From: Taudactylus pleione
Taxonomy: Eukaryota > Chordata > Amphibia > Anura > Myobatrachidae
Length of the DNA: 64,000 nt
Assembly (NCBI GenBank): GCA_031769625.1
Contig: JAUIMM010002020.1
Span: 124,001-188,000, forward strand
Direction of reading: 5' to 3'
Below are positions 34,250 through 46,970 of this stretch, in pieces. The position numbers and the translations under genes were made by a program. The number at the start of each line of letters is the position of its first letter. Within the stretch, counting starts at the first letter, position 1. The notes beneath the pieces were generated by a model. The model made no database searches. It saw only the letters and a program-made list of their open reading frames with translations, and was not told the DNA's origin.

Positions 34250-36641
34250 AAGAGAAAACAGCAATTGCTCGTTTTAGGCCAAAATGCATTGAAAGCAATG
34301 GAACCAACAAAAGCGCATACTTTGTGTTATCTCCTCTTGTAGCAAACACAGGCAGCTCAAAATTACACTGGATGTGTTGAAGAACAAGACCAACAAATGT
34401 GATGTGAAATGGTTTTTCTCCCATGTTGCGTTTAAGAGAAAACAGCAAATGCACGTTTTAGGCCAAAATGCATTGAAAGCAATGGAAACAACAAAAGCGC
34501 ATACGTTGTGTTATCTCCTCTTGTAGCAAGCACAGACAGCTCAAAATTTCACTGGATGTGTTGAAGACCAAGACCCACAAATGTGATGTGAAATGGTTTT
34601 TCTCCCATGTTGCGTTTAAGAGAAAACAGCAAATGCACGTTTTAGGCCAAAATGCATTGAAAGCAATGGAAACAACAAAAGCGCATACTTTGTGTTATCT
34701 TCTCTTGTAGCAAACACAGACAGCTCAAAATTTCACTGGATGTGTTGACGACCAAGACCAACAAATGTGATGTGAAATGGTTTTTCTCCCATGTTGCATT
34801 TAAGAGAAAACAGCAAATGCACGTTTTAGGTCAAAATGCTTTGAAAGCAATGGAAACAGCAAAAGCGCATACTTTCTGTTATCTCCACTTGTAGCAAACA
34901 CAGACAGCTCAAAATTTCACTGGATGTGTTGAAGACCAAGACCCACAAATGTGATGTGAAATGGTTTTTCTCCCATGTTGCGTTTAAGAGAAAACAGCAA
35001 TTGCTCGTTTTAGGCCAAAATGCATTGAAAGCAATGGAACCAACAAAAGCGCATACTTTGTGTTATCTCCTCTTGTAGCAAACACAGACAGCTCAAAATT
35101 TTACTGGATGTGTTGAAGACCAAGACCCACAAATGTGATGTGAAATGGTTTTTCTCCCATGTTGCGTTTAAGAGAAAACAGCAAATGCACGTTTTAGGCC
35201 AAAATGTATTGAAAGCAATGAAAACAACAAAAGCGCATACTTTGTGTTATCTCCTCTTGTAGCAAACACAGACAGCTCAAAATTTCACTGGATGTGTTGA
35301 AGACCAAGACCCACAAATGTGATGTGAAATGGTTTTTCTCCCATGTTGCGTTTAAGAGAAAACAGCAATTGCTCGTTTTAGGCCAAAATGCATTGAAAGC
35401 AATGGAACCAACAAAAGCGCATACTTTGTGTTATCTCCTCTTGTAGCAAACACAGACAGCTCAAAATTTCACTGGATGTGTTGAAGACCAAGACCCACAA
35501 ATGTGATGTGAAATGGTTTTTCTCCCATGTTGCATTTAAGAGAAAACAGCAATTGCACGTTTTAGGCCAAAATGCATTGAAAGCAATGGAAACAACAAAA
35601 GCGCATACTTTGTGTTATCTCCTCTTGTAGCAAACACAGGCAGCTCAAAATTTCACTGGATGTGTTGAAGACCAAGACCAACAAATGTGATGTGAAATGG
35701 TTTTTCTCCCATGTTGCGTTTAAGAGAAAATAGCAAATGCACGTTTTAGGCCAAAATGCATTGAAAGCAATGGAAACAACAAAAGCGCATACGTTGTGTT
35801 ATCTCCTCTTGTAGCAAACACAGACAGCTCAAAATTTCACTGGATGTGTTGAAGACCAAGACCCACAAATGTGATGTGAAATGGTTTTTCTCCCATGTTG
35901 CGTTTAAGAGAAAACAGCAAATGCACGTTTTAGGCCAAAATGCATTGAAAGCAATGGAAACAACAAAAGCGCATACTTTGTGTTATCTTCTCTTGTAGCA
36001 AACACAGGCAGCTCAAAATTTCACTGGATGTGTTGAAGACCAAGACCAACAAATGTGATGTGAAATGGTTTTTCTCCCATGTTGCATTTAAGAGAAAACA
36101 GCAAATGCACGTTTTCGGCCAAAATGCTTTGAAAGCAATGGAAACAGCAAAAGCGCATACTTTGTGTTATCTCCACTTGTAGCAAACACAGACAGCTCAA
36201 AATTTCACTGGATGTGTTGAAGACCAAGACCCACAAATGTGATGTGAAATGGTTTTTCTCCCATGTTGCGTTTAAGAGAAAACAGCAATTGCTCGTTTTA
36301 GGCCAAAATGCATTGAAAGCAATGGAACCAACAAAAGCGCATACTTTGTGTTATCTCCTCTTGTAGCAAACACAGACAGCTCAAAATTTCACTGGATGTG
36401 TTGAAGACCAAGACCCACAAATGTGATGTGAAATGGTTTTTCTCCCATGTTGCGTTTAAGAGAAAACAGCAATTGCACGTTTTAGGCCAAAATGCATTGA
36501 AAGCAATGGAAACAACAAAAGCGCATACTTTGTGTTATCTCCTCTTGTAGCAAACACAGGCAGCTCAAAATTTCACTGGATGTGTTGAAGACCAAGACCC
36601 ACAAATGTGATGTGAAATGGTTTTTCTCCCATGTTGCGTTT
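34250..36641 (+). repeat. Cassette shared with 4048-6255 and 61699-63354
   Basis: Monomer order is: aattacac unit, catacg/agcacag unit, tcttctcttg unit, aggtc-gcttt unit, attttac unit, aatgtattg unit, class B, caattgcacg, gaaaatagc unit, tcttctcttg, gcttt, class B, caattgcacg. The same order, with one or two monomers gained or lost, appears from 4048, from 16557 and from 61699. This identifies an older HOR scaffold embedded among younger families. Private changes are aagaacaag near 34380, gttgacgacc near 34744 and gttttcgg near 36112. Confidence 0.88.
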
Positions 36642-37009
36642 AAGAGAAAACAGCAATTGCTCGTTTTAGGCCAAAATGCATTGAAAGCAATGGAAACAAG
36701 AAAAGCGCATACTTTGTGTTATCTCCTCTTGTAGCAAACACAGACAGCTCAAAATTTCACTGGATGTGTTGAAGACCAAGACCAACAAATGTGATGTGAA
36801 ATGGTTTTTCTCCCATGTTGCGTTTAAGAGAAAACAGCAAATGCACGTTTTAGGCCAAAATGCATTGAAAGCAATGAAAACAACAAAAGCGCATACTTTG
36901 TGTTATCTCCTCTTGTAGCAAACACAGAGAGCTCAAAATTTCACTGGATGTGTTGAAGACCAAGACCCACAAATGTGATGTGAAATGGTTTTTCTCCCAT
37001 GTTGCGTTT
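36642..37009 (+). repeat. Two linking monomers before the 14-mer domain
   Basis: A class B aagaaaag unit is followed by a class A gaaaac unit with gagagctc near 36927. The gaaaac/gagagctc monomer recurs just before the next 193-bp unit, near 39508, so it belongs with the 14-mer series. Confidence 0.8.
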
Positions 37010-37202
37010 AAGAGAAAACAGCAAATGCACGTTTTAGGCCAAAATGCATTGAAAGCAATGGAAACAACAAAAGCGCATACAGCGCATACTTTGTGATATC
37101 TCCTCTTGTAGCAAACACAGACAGCTCAAAATTTCACTGGATGTGTTGAAGACCAAGACCCACAAATGTGATGTGAAATGGTTTTTCTCCCATGTTGCGT
37201 TT
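37010..37202 (+). repeat. 193-bp monomer 4, first of the 14-mer copy 1
   Basis: Second copy of agcgcatac at 37081. Twenty-five monomers after the previous one; the older cassette at 34250-36641 lies in the gap. Confidence 0.93.
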
Positions 37203-38620
37203 AAGAGAAAACAGCAAATGCACTTTTTAGGCCAAAATGCATTGAAAGCAATGGAAACAACAAAAGCGCATACTTTGTGTTATCTCCTCTTGTAGCAAAC
37301 ACAGACAGCTCAAAATTTCACTGGATGTGTTGAAGACCAAGACCCACAAATGTGATGTGAAATGGTTTTTCTCCCATGTTGCATTTAAGAGAAAACAGCA
37401 ATTGCTCGTTTTAGGCCAAAATGCATTGAAAGCAATGGAACCAACAAAAGCGCATACTTTGTGTTATCTCCACTTGTAGCAAACACAGACAGCTCAAAAT
37501 TTCACTGGATGTGTTGAAGACCAAGACCCACAAATGTGATGTGAAATGGTTTTTCTCCCAAGTTGCGTTTAAGAGAAAACAGCAATTGCTCGTTTTAGGC
37601 CAAAATGCATTGAAAGCAATGGAAACAAGAAAAGCGCATACTTTGTGTTATCTCCTCTTGTAGCAAACACAGACAGCTCAAAATTTCACTGGATGTGTTG
37701 AAGACTAATACCCACAAATGTGATGTGAAATGGTTTTTCTCCCATGTTGCGTTTAAGAGAAAACAGCAATTGCTCGTTTTAGGCCAAAATGCATTGAAAG
37801 CAATGGAAACAAGAAAAGCGCTTACTTTGTGTTATCTCCTCTTGTAGCAAACACAGACAGCTCAAAATTTCACTGGATGTGTTGAAGACTAAGACCAACA
37901 AATGTGATGTGAAATGGTTTTTCTCCCATGTTGCGTTTAAGAGAAAACAGCAAATGCACGTTTTAGGCCAAAATGCATTGAAAGCAATGAAAACAACAAA
38001 AGCGCATACTTTGTGTTATCTCCTCTTGTAGCAAACACAGACAGCTCAAAATTTCATTGGATGTGTTGAAGACCAAGACCCACAAATGTGATGTGAAATG
38101 GTTTTTCTCCCATGTTGCGTTTAAGAGAAAACAGCAAATGCACGTTTTAGGCCAAAATGCATTGAAAGCAATGGAAACAACAAAAGCGCATACGTTGTGT
38201 TATCTCCTCTTGTAGCAAACACAGACAGCTCAAAATTTCACTGGATGTGTTGAAGACCAAGACCCACAAATGTGATGTGAAATGGTTTTTCTCCCATGTT
38301 GCGTTTAAGAGAAAACAGCAAATGCACGTTTTAGGCCAAAATGCATTGAAAGCAATGGAAACAACAAAAGCGCATACTTTGTGTTATCTTCTCTTGTAGC
38401 AAACACAGGCAGCTCAAAATTTCACTGGATGTGTTGAAGACCAAGACCAACAAATGTGATGTGAAATGGTTTTTCTCCCATGTTGCGTTTAAGAGAAAAC
38501 AGCAAATGCACGTTTTAGGCCAAAATGCATTGAAAGCAATGGAAACAACAAAAGCGCATACTTTGTGTTATCTTCTCTTGTAGCAAACACAGGCAGCTCA
38601 AAATTTCACTGGATGTGTTG

Positions 38621-38630
38621 AAGACAAGAC
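38621..38630 (+). other. 1-bp deletion shared by both 14-mer copies (first)
   Basis: gaagacaagacc replaces gaagaccaagacc. It recurs at 41209, exactly 2584 bp on, but is absent from the related copy near 51520. Confidence 0.88.
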
Positions 38631-39593
38631 CAACAAATGTGATGTGAAATGGTTTTTCTCCCATGTTGCATTTAAGAGAAAACAGCAAATGCACGTTTTA
38701 GGCCAAAATGCTTTGAAAGCAATGGAAACAGCAAAAGCGCATACTTTGTGTTATCTCCACTTGTAGCAAACACAGACAGCTCAAAATTTCACTGGATGTG
38801 TTGAAGACCAAGACCCACAAATGTGATGTGAAATGGTTTTTCTCCCATGTTGCGTTTAAGAGAAAACAGCAATTGCTCGTTTTAGGCCAAAATGCATTGA
38901 AAGCAATGGAACCAACAAAAGCGCATACTTTGTGTTATCTCCTCTTGTAGCAAACACAGACAGCTCAAAATTTCACTGGATGTGTTGAAGACCAAGACCC
39001 ACAAATGTGATGTGAAATGGTTTTTCTCCCATGTTGTGTTTAAGAGAAAACAGCAATTGCACGTTTTAGGCCAAAATGCATTGAAAGCAATGGAAACAAC
39101 AAAAGCGCATACTTTGTGTTATCTCCTCTTGTAGCAAACACAGGCAGCTCAAAATTTCACTGGATGTGTTGAAGACCAAGACCCACAAATGTGATGTGAA
39201 ATGGTTTTTCTCCCATGTTGCGTTTAAGAGAAAACAACAAATGCACGTTTTAGGCCAAAATGCATTGAAAGCAATGGAAACAACAAAAGCGCATACTTTG
39301 TGTTATCTGCTCTTGTAGCAAACACAGACAGCTCAAAATTTCACTGGATGTGTTGAAGACCAAGACCAACAAATGTGATGTGAAATGGTTTTTCTCCCAT
39401 GTTGCGTTTAAGAGAAAACAGCAAATGCACGTTTTAGGCCAAAATGCATTGAAAGCAATGAAAACAACAAAAGCGCATACTTTGTGTTATCTCCTCTTGT
39501 AGCAAACACAGAGAGCTCAAAATTTCACTGGATGTGTTGAAGACCAAGACCCACAAATGTGATGTGAAATGGTTTTTCTCCCATGTTGCGTTT

Positions 39594-39786
39594 AAGAGAA
39601 AACAGCAAATGCACGTTTTAGGCCAAAATGCATTGAAAGCAATGGAAACAACAAAAGCGCATACAGCGCATACTTTGTGATATCTCCTCTTGTAGCAAAC
39701 ACAGACAGCTCAAAATTTCACTGGATGTGTTGAAGACCAAGACCCACAAATGTGATGTGAAATGGTTTTTCTCCCATGTTGCGTTT
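39594..39786 (+). repeat. 193-bp monomer 5, first of the 14-mer copy 2
   Basis: Second copy of agcgcatac at 39665, fourteen monomers after the previous one. Confidence 0.93.
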
Positions 39787-41200
39787 AAGAGAAAACAGCA
39801 AATGCACTTTTTAGGCCAAAATGCATTGAAAGCAATGGAAACAACAAAAGCGCATACTTTGTGTTATCTCCTCTTGTAGCAAACACAGACAGCTCAAAAT
39901 TTCACTGGATGTGTTGAAGACCAAGACCCACAAATGTGATGTGAAATGGTTTTTCTCCCATGTTGCGTTTAAGAGAAAACAGCAATTGCTCGTTTTAGGC
40001 CAAAATGCATTGAAAGCAATGGAACCAACAAAAGCGCATACTTTGTGTTATCTCCACTTGTAGCAAACACAGACAGCTCAAAATTTCACTGGATGTGTTG
40101 AAGACCAAGACCCACAAATGTGATGTGAAATGGTTTTTCTCCCAAGTTGCGTTTAAGAGAAAACAGCAATTGCTCGTTTTAGGCCAAAATGCATTGAAAG
40201 CAATGGAAACAAGAAAAGCGCATACTTTGTGTTATCTCCTCTTGTAGCAAACACAGACAGCTCAAAATTTCACTGGATGTGTTGAAGACTAATACCCACA
40301 AATGTGATGTGAAATGGTTTTTCTCCCATGTTGCGTTTAAGAGAAAACAGCAATTGCTCGTTTTAGGCCAAAATGCATTGAAAGCAATGGAAACAAGAAA
40401 AGCGCTTACTTTGTGTTATCTCCTCTTGTAGCAAACACAGACAGCTCAAAATTTCACTGGATGTGTTGAAGACTAAGACCAACAAATGTGATGTGAAATG
40501 GTTTTTCTCCCATGTTGCGTTTAAGAGAAAACAGCAAATGCACGTTTTAGGCCAAAATGCATTGAAAGCAATGAAAACAACAAAAGCGCATACTTTGTGT
40601 TATCTCCTCTTGTAGCAAACACAGACAGCTCAAAATTTCATTGGATGTGTTGAAGACCAAGACCCACAAATGTGATGTGAAATGGTTTTTCTCCCATGTT
40701 GCGTTTAAGAGAAAACAGCAAATGCACGTTTTAGGCCAAAATGCATTGAAAGCAATGGAAACAACAAAAGCGCATACGTTGTGTTATCTCCTCTTGTAGC
40801 AAACACAGACAGCTCAAAATTTCACTGGATGTGTTGAAGACCAAGACCCACAAATGTGATGTGAAATGGTTTTTCTCCCATGTTGCGTTTAAGAGAAAAC
40901 AGCAAATGCACGTTTTAGGCCAAAATGCATTGAAAGCAATGGAAACAACAAAAGCGCATACTTTGTGTTATCTTCTCTTGTAGCAAACACAGGCAGCTCA
41001 AAATTTCACTGGATGTGTTGAAGACCAAGACCAACAAATGTGATGTGAAATGGTTTTTCTCCCATGTTGCGTTTAAGAGAAAACAGCAAATGCACGTTTT
41101 AGGCCAAAATGCATTGAAAGCAATGGAAACAACAAAAGCGCATACTTTGTGTTATCTTCTCTTGTAGCAAACACAGGCAGCTCAAAATTTCACTGGATGT

Positions 41201-41212
41201 GTTGAAGACAAG
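41201..41212 (+). other. 1-bp deletion shared by both 14-mer copies (second)
   Basis: Same missing C as at 38625. The shared event arose before the 37-42 kb duplication and after separation from the 50-kb lineage. Confidence 0.88.
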
Positions 41213-42177
41213 ACCAACAAATGTGATGTGAAATGGTTTTTCTCCCATGTTGCATTTAAGAGAAAACAGCAAATGCACGTTTTAGGCCAAAATGCTTTGA
41301 AAGCAATGGAAACAGCAAAAGCGCATACTTTGTGTTATCTCCACTTGTAGCAAACACAGACAGCTCAAAATTTCACTGGATGTGTTGAAGACCAAGACCC
41401 ACAAATGTGATGTGAAATGGTTTTTCTCCCATGTTGCGTTTAAGAGAAAACAGCAATTGCTCGTTTTAGGCCAAAATGCATTGAAAGCAATGGAACCAAC
41501 AAAAGCGCATACTTTGTGTTATCTCCTCTTGTAGCAAACACAGACAGCTCAAAATTTCACTGGATGTGTTGAAGACCAAGACCCACAAATGTGATGTGAA
41601 ATGGTTTTTCTCCCATGTTGTGTTTAAGAGAAAACAGCAATTGCACGTTTTAGGCCAAAATGCATTGAAAGCAATGGAAACAACAAAAGCGCATACTTTG
41701 TGTTATCTCCTCTTGTAGCAAACACAGGCAGCTCAAAATTTCACTGGATGTGTTGAAGACCAAGACCCACAAATGTGATGTGAAATGGTTTTTCTCCCAT
41801 GTTGCGTTTAAGAGAAAACAACAAATGCACGTTTTAGGCCAAAATGCATTGAAAGCAATGGAAACAACAAAAGCGCATACTTTGTGTTATCTGCTCTTGT
41901 AGCAAACACAGACAGCTCAAAATTTCACTGGATGTGTTGAAGACCAATACCCACAAATGTGATGTGAAATGGTTTTTCTCCCATGTTGCGTTTAAGAGAA
42001 AACAGCAAATGCACGTTTTAGGCCAAAATGCATTGAAAGCAATGAAAACAACAAAAGCGCATACTTTGTGTTATCTCCTCTTGTAGCAAACACAGACAGC
42101 TCAAAATTTCACTGGATGTGTTGAAGACCAAGACCCACAAATGTGATGTGAAATGGTTTTTCTCCCATGTTGCGTTT

Positions 42178-42370
42178 AAGAGAAAACAGCAAATGCACGT
42201 TTTAGGCCAAAATGCATTGAAAGCAATGGAAACAACAAAAGCGCATACAGCGCATACTTTGTGATATCTCCTCTTGTAGCAAACACAGACAGCTCAAAAT
42301 TTCACTGGATGTGTTGAAGACCAAGACCCACAAATGTGATGTGAAATGGTTTTTCTCCCATGTTGCGTTT
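42178..42370 (+). repeat. 193-bp monomer 6, start of 14-mer copy 3
   Basis: Second copy of agcgcatac at 42249, again 2584 bp after the previous one. Confidence 0.93.
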
Positions 42371-42738
42371 AAGAGAAAACAGCAAATGCACGTTTTAGGC
42401 CAAAATGCATTGAAAGCAATGGAAACAACAAAAGCGCATACTTTGTGTTATCTCCTCTTGTAGCAAACACAGACAGCTCAAAATTTCACTGGATGTGTTG
42501 AAGACCAAGACCCACAAATGTGATGTGAAATGGTTTTTCTCCCATGTTGCGTTTAAGAGAAAACAGCAATTGCTCGTTTTAGGCCAAAATGCATTGAAAG
42601 CAATGGAACCAACAAAAGCGCATACTTTGTGTTATCTCCACTTGTAGCAAACACAGACAGCTCAAAATTTCACTGGATGTGTTGAAGACCAAGACCCACA
42701 AATGTGATGTGAAATGGTTTTTCTCCCAAGTTGCATTT
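42178..42738 (+). repeat. 14-mer higher-order repeat, start of copy 3 (3 monomers)
   Basis: A 193-bp monomer, a class A monomer and a class B ctccac monomer continue the series. The next boundary reads cccaagttgca. The two units expected next, aagaaaag then gactaatac with gcttac, appear fused into a single gcttac unit at 42739. This marks the switch to the 11-mer family. Confidence 0.86.
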
Positions 42739-44762
42739 AAGAGAAAACAGCAATTGCTCGTTTTAGGCCAAAATGCATTGAAAGCAATGGAAACAAGAAA
42801 AGCGCTTACTTTGTGTTATCTCCTCTTGTAGCAAACACAGACAGCTCAAAATTTCACTGGATGTGTTGAAGACTAAGACCAACAAATGTGATGTGAAATG
42901 GTTTTTCTCCCATGTTGCGTTTAAGAGAAAACAGCAAATGCACGTTTTAGGCCAAAATGCATTGAAAGCAATGAAAACAACAAAAGCGCATACTTTGTGT
43001 TATCTCCTCTTGTAGCAAACACAGACAGCTCAAAATTTCACTGGATGTGTTGAAGACCAAGACCAACAAATGTGATGTGAAATGGTTTTTCTCCCATGTT
43101 GCATTTAAGAGAAAACAGCAAATGCACGTTTTAGGCCAAAATGCTTTGAAAGCAATGGAAACAGCAAAAGCGCATACTTTGTGATATCTCCTCTTGTAGC
43201 AAACACAGACAGCTCAAAATTTCACTGGATGTGTTGAAGACCAAGACCCACAAATGTGATGTGAAATGGTTTTTCTCCCATGTTGCGTTTAAGAGAAAAC
43301 AGCAAATGCACGTTTTAGGCCAAAATGCATTGAAAGCAATGGAAACAACAAAAGCGCATACTTTGTGTTATCTCCTCTTGTAGCAAACACAGACAGCTCA
43401 AAATTTCACTGGATGTGTTGAAGACCAAGACCCACAAATGTGATGTGAAATGGTTTTTCTCCCATGTTGCGTTTAAGAGAAAACAGCAATTGCTCGTTTT
43501 AGGCCAAAATGCATTGAAAGCAATGGAAACAGCAAAAGCGCATACTTTGTGTTATCTCCACTTGTAGCAAACACAGACAGCTCAAAATTTCACTGGATGT
43601 GTTGAAGACCAAGACCCACAAATGTGATGTGAAATGGTTTTTCTCCCATGTTGCGTTTAAGAGAAAACAGCAATTGCTCGTTTTAGGCCAAAATGCATTG
43701 AAAGCAATGGAAACAACAAAAGTGCATACTTTGTGTTATCTCCTCTTGTAGCAAACACAGACAGCTCAAAATTTCACTGGATGTGTTGAAGACCAAGACC
43801 AACAAATGTGATGTGAAATGGTTTTTCTCCCATGTTGGGTTTAAGAGAAAACAGCAAATGCACGTTTTTGGCCAAAATGCATTGAAAGCAATGAAAACAA
43901 CAAAAGCGCATACTTTGTGTTATCTCCTCTTGTAGCAAACACAGACAGCTCAAAATTTCACTGGATGTGTTGAAGACCAAGACCCACAAATGTGATGTGA
44001 AATGGTTTTTCTCCCATGTTGCGTTTAAGAGAAAACAGCAATTGCTCGTTTTAGGCCAAAATGCATTGAAAGCAATGAAAACAACAAAAGCGCATACTTT
44101 GTGTTATCTCCTCTTGTAGCAAACACAGGCAGCTCAAAATTTCACTGGATGTGTTGAAGACCAAGACCAACAAATGTGATGTGAAATGGTTTTTCTCCCA
44201 TGTTGCGTTTAAGAGAAAACAGCAAATGCACGTTTTAGGCCAAAATGCATTGAAAGCAATGGAAACAACAAAAGTGCATACGTTGTGTTATCTCCTCTTG
44301 TAGCAAACACGGACAGCTCAAAATTTCACTAGATGTGTTGAAGACCAAGACCAACAAATGTGATGTGAAATCGTTTTTCCCCCATGTTGCGTTTAAGAGA
44401 AAACAGCAAATGCACGTTTTAGGCCAAAATGCATTGAAAGCAATGGAAACAACAAAAGCGCATACTTTGTGTTATCTTCTCTTGTAGCAAACACAGGCAG
44501 CTCAAAATTTTACTGGATGTGTTGAAGACCAAGACCAACAAATGTGATGTGAAATGGTTTTTCTCCCATGTTGCGTTTAAGAGAAAACAGCAAATGCACG
44601 TTTTAGGCCAAAATGCATTGAAAGCAATGAAAACATCAAAAGCGCATACTTTGTGTTATCTCCTCTTGTACCAAACACAGACAGCTCAAAATTTCACTGG
44701 ATGTGTTGAAGACTAATACCCACAAATGTGATGTGAAATGGTTTTTCTCCCATGTTGCGTTT
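42739..44762 (+). repeat. 11-mer higher-order repeat, copy 1 (2024 bp)
   Basis: Exactly 11 x 184 bp. Markers are gcttac near 42803, the gcttt unit with tttgtgata near 43142-43184, gttgggttt at 43836 followed by gttttttggcc-type gtttttgg near 43864, aaagtgcatacg near 44271, acacggac near 44309, cactagatg near 44328 and gaaaacatc near 44630. Its last monomer has gtaccaaac near 44669 and ends with gactaatac, unlike copy 2. Confidence 0.92.
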
Positions 44763-46786
44763 AAGAGAAAACAGCAATTGCTCGTTTTAGGCCAAAATGC
44801 ATTGAAAGCAATGGAAACAAGAAAAGCGCTTACTTTGTGTTATCTCCTCTTGTAGCAAACACAGACAGCTCAAAATTTCACTGGATGTGTTGAAGACAAA
44901 GACCAACAAATGTGATGTGAAATGGTTTTTCTCCCATGTTGCGTTTAAGAGAAAACAGCAAATGCACGTTTTAGGCCAAAATGCATTGAAAGCAATGAAA
45001 ACAACAAAAGCGCATACTTTGTGTTATCTCCTCTTGTAGCAAACACAGACAGCTCAAAATTTCACTGGATGTGTTGAAGACCAAGACCAACAAATGTGAT
45101 GTGAAATGGTTTTTCTCCCATGTTGCATTTAAGAGAAAACAGCAAATGCACGTTTTAGGCCAAAATGCTTTGAAAGCAATGGAAACAGCAAAAGCGCATA
45201 CTTTGTGATATCTCCTCTTGTAGCAAACACAGACAGCTCAAAATTTCACTGGATGTGTTGAAGACCAAGACCCACAAATGTGATGTGAAATGGTTTTTCT
45301 CCCATGTTGCGTTTAAGAGAAAACAGCAAATGCACGTTTTAGGCCAAAATGCATTGAAAGCAATGGAAACAACAAAAGCGCATACTTTGTGTTATCTCCT
45401 CTTGTAGCAAACACAGACAGCTCAAAATTTCACTGGATGTGTTGAAGACCAAGACCCACAAATGTGATGTGAAATGGTTTTTCTCCCATGTTGCGTTTAA
45501 GAGAAAACAGCAATTGCTCGTTTTAGGCCAAAATGCATTGAAAGCAATGGAAACAGCAAAAGCGCATACTTTGTGTTATCTCCACTTGTAGCAAACACAG
45601 ACAGCTCAAAATTTCACTGGATGTGTTGAAGACCAAGACCCACAAATGTGATGTGAAATGGTTTTTCTCCCATGTTGCGTTTAAGAGAAAACAGCAATTG
45701 CTCGTTTTAGGCCAAAATGCATTGAAAGCAATGGAAACAACAAAAGTGCATACTTTGTGTTATCTCCTCTTGTAGCAAACACAGACAGCTCAAAATTTCA
45801 CTGGATGTGTTGAAGACCAAGACCAACAAATGTGATGTGAAATGGTTTTTCTCCCATGTTGGGTTTAAGAGAAAACAGCAAATGCACGTTTTTGGCCAAA
45901 ATGCATTGAAAGCAATGAAAACAACAAAAGCGCATACTTTGTGTTATCTCCTCTTGTAGCAAACACAGACAGCTCAAAATTTCACTGGATGTGTTGAAGA
46001 CCAAGACCCACAAATGTGATGTGAAATGGTTTTTCTCCCATGTTGCGTTTAAGAGAAAACAGCAATTGCTCGTTTTAGGCCAAAATGCATTGAAAGCAAT
46101 GAAAACAACAAAAGCGCATACTTTGTGTTATCTCCTCTTGTAGCAAACACAGGCAGCTCAAAATTTCACTGGATGTGTTGAAGACCAAGACCAACAAATG
46201 TGATGTGAAATGGTTTTTCTCCCATGTTGCGTTTAAGAGAAAACAGCAAATGCACGTTTTAGGCCAAAATGCATTGAAAGCAATGGAAACAACAAAAGTG
46301 CATACGTTGTGTTATCTCCTCTTGTAGCAAACACGGACAGCTCAAAATTTCACTAGATGTGTTGAAGACCAAGACCAACAAATGTGATGTGAAATCGTTT
46401 TTCCCCCATGTTGCGTTTAAGAGAAAACAGCAAATGCACGTTTTAGGCCAAAATGCATTGAAAGCAATGGAAACAACAAAAGCGCATACTTTGTGTTATC
46501 TTCTCTTGTAGCAAACACAGGCAGCTCAAAATTTTACTGGATGTGTTGAAGACCAAGACCAACAAATGTGATGTGAAATGGTTTTTCTCCCATGTTGCGT
46601 TTAAGAGAAAACAGCAAATGCACGTTTTAGGCCAAAATGCATTGAAAGCAATGAAAACATCAAAAGCGCATACTTTGTGTTATCTCCTCTTGTAGCAAAC
46701 ACAGACAGCTCAAAATTTCACTGGATGTGTTGAAGACCAAGACCAACAAATGTGATGTGAAATGGTTTTTCTCCCATGTTGCGTTT
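44763..46786 (+). repeat. 11-mer higher-order repeat, copy 2 (2024 bp)
   Basis: Matches copy 1 at an offset of 2024, including cactagatg near 46352, aaatcgttttt with ttcccccatg near 46393 and gaaaacatc near 46654. The last monomer differs, with gtagcaaac and agaccaac. The first monomer ends gaagacaaagacc where copy 1 has gaagactaagacc. Confidence 0.92.
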
Positions 46787-46970
46787 AAGAGAAAACAGCA
46801 AATGCACGTTTTAGGCCAAAATGCATTGAAAGCAATGAAAACAACAAAAGCGCATACTTTGTGTTATCTCCTCTTGTAGCAAACACAGACAGCTCAAAAT
46901 TTCACTGGATGTGTTGAAGACCAAGACCCACAAATGTGATGTGAAATGGTTTTTCTCCCATGTTGCGTTT
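46787..46970 (+). repeat. Single class A linking monomer (gaaaac type)
   Basis: A class A unit with gaaaac that joins the 11-mer domain to the 12-mer family. The same unit precedes the 12-mer start at 56732-56915 and 59492-59675, so it can also be counted as the twelfth monomer of a preceding 12-mer. Confidence 0.8.

Larger units (their letters stand above)
37010..39593 (+). repeat. 14-mer higher-order repeat, copy 1 (2584 bp)
   Basis: Starts with a 193-bp monomer and contains 14 monomers. Length is 14 x 184 + 9 - 1, the missing base being a C at about 38625 (gaagacaagacc). Distinctive markers are cactttttag near 37219, cccaagttg near 37558, gactaatac near 37704, gcttac near 37819, ttcattgg near 38053 and gaaaacaac at the gcaattgcacg to aaatgcacg change near 39230. 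Confidence 0.93.
39594..42177 (+). repeat. 14-mer higher-order repeat, copy 2 (2584 bp)
   Basis: Nearly identical to copy 1 at an offset of 2584, including the shared 1-bp deletion at 41209 and every marker listed there. The differences I found are gttgcg versus gttgca at the boundary near 39965 (37383 in copy 1), aatacccac near 41946 versus agaccaac near 39364, and gacagctc versus gagagctc in the last monomer. It is among the most recent duplications in the window. Confidence 0.93.
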
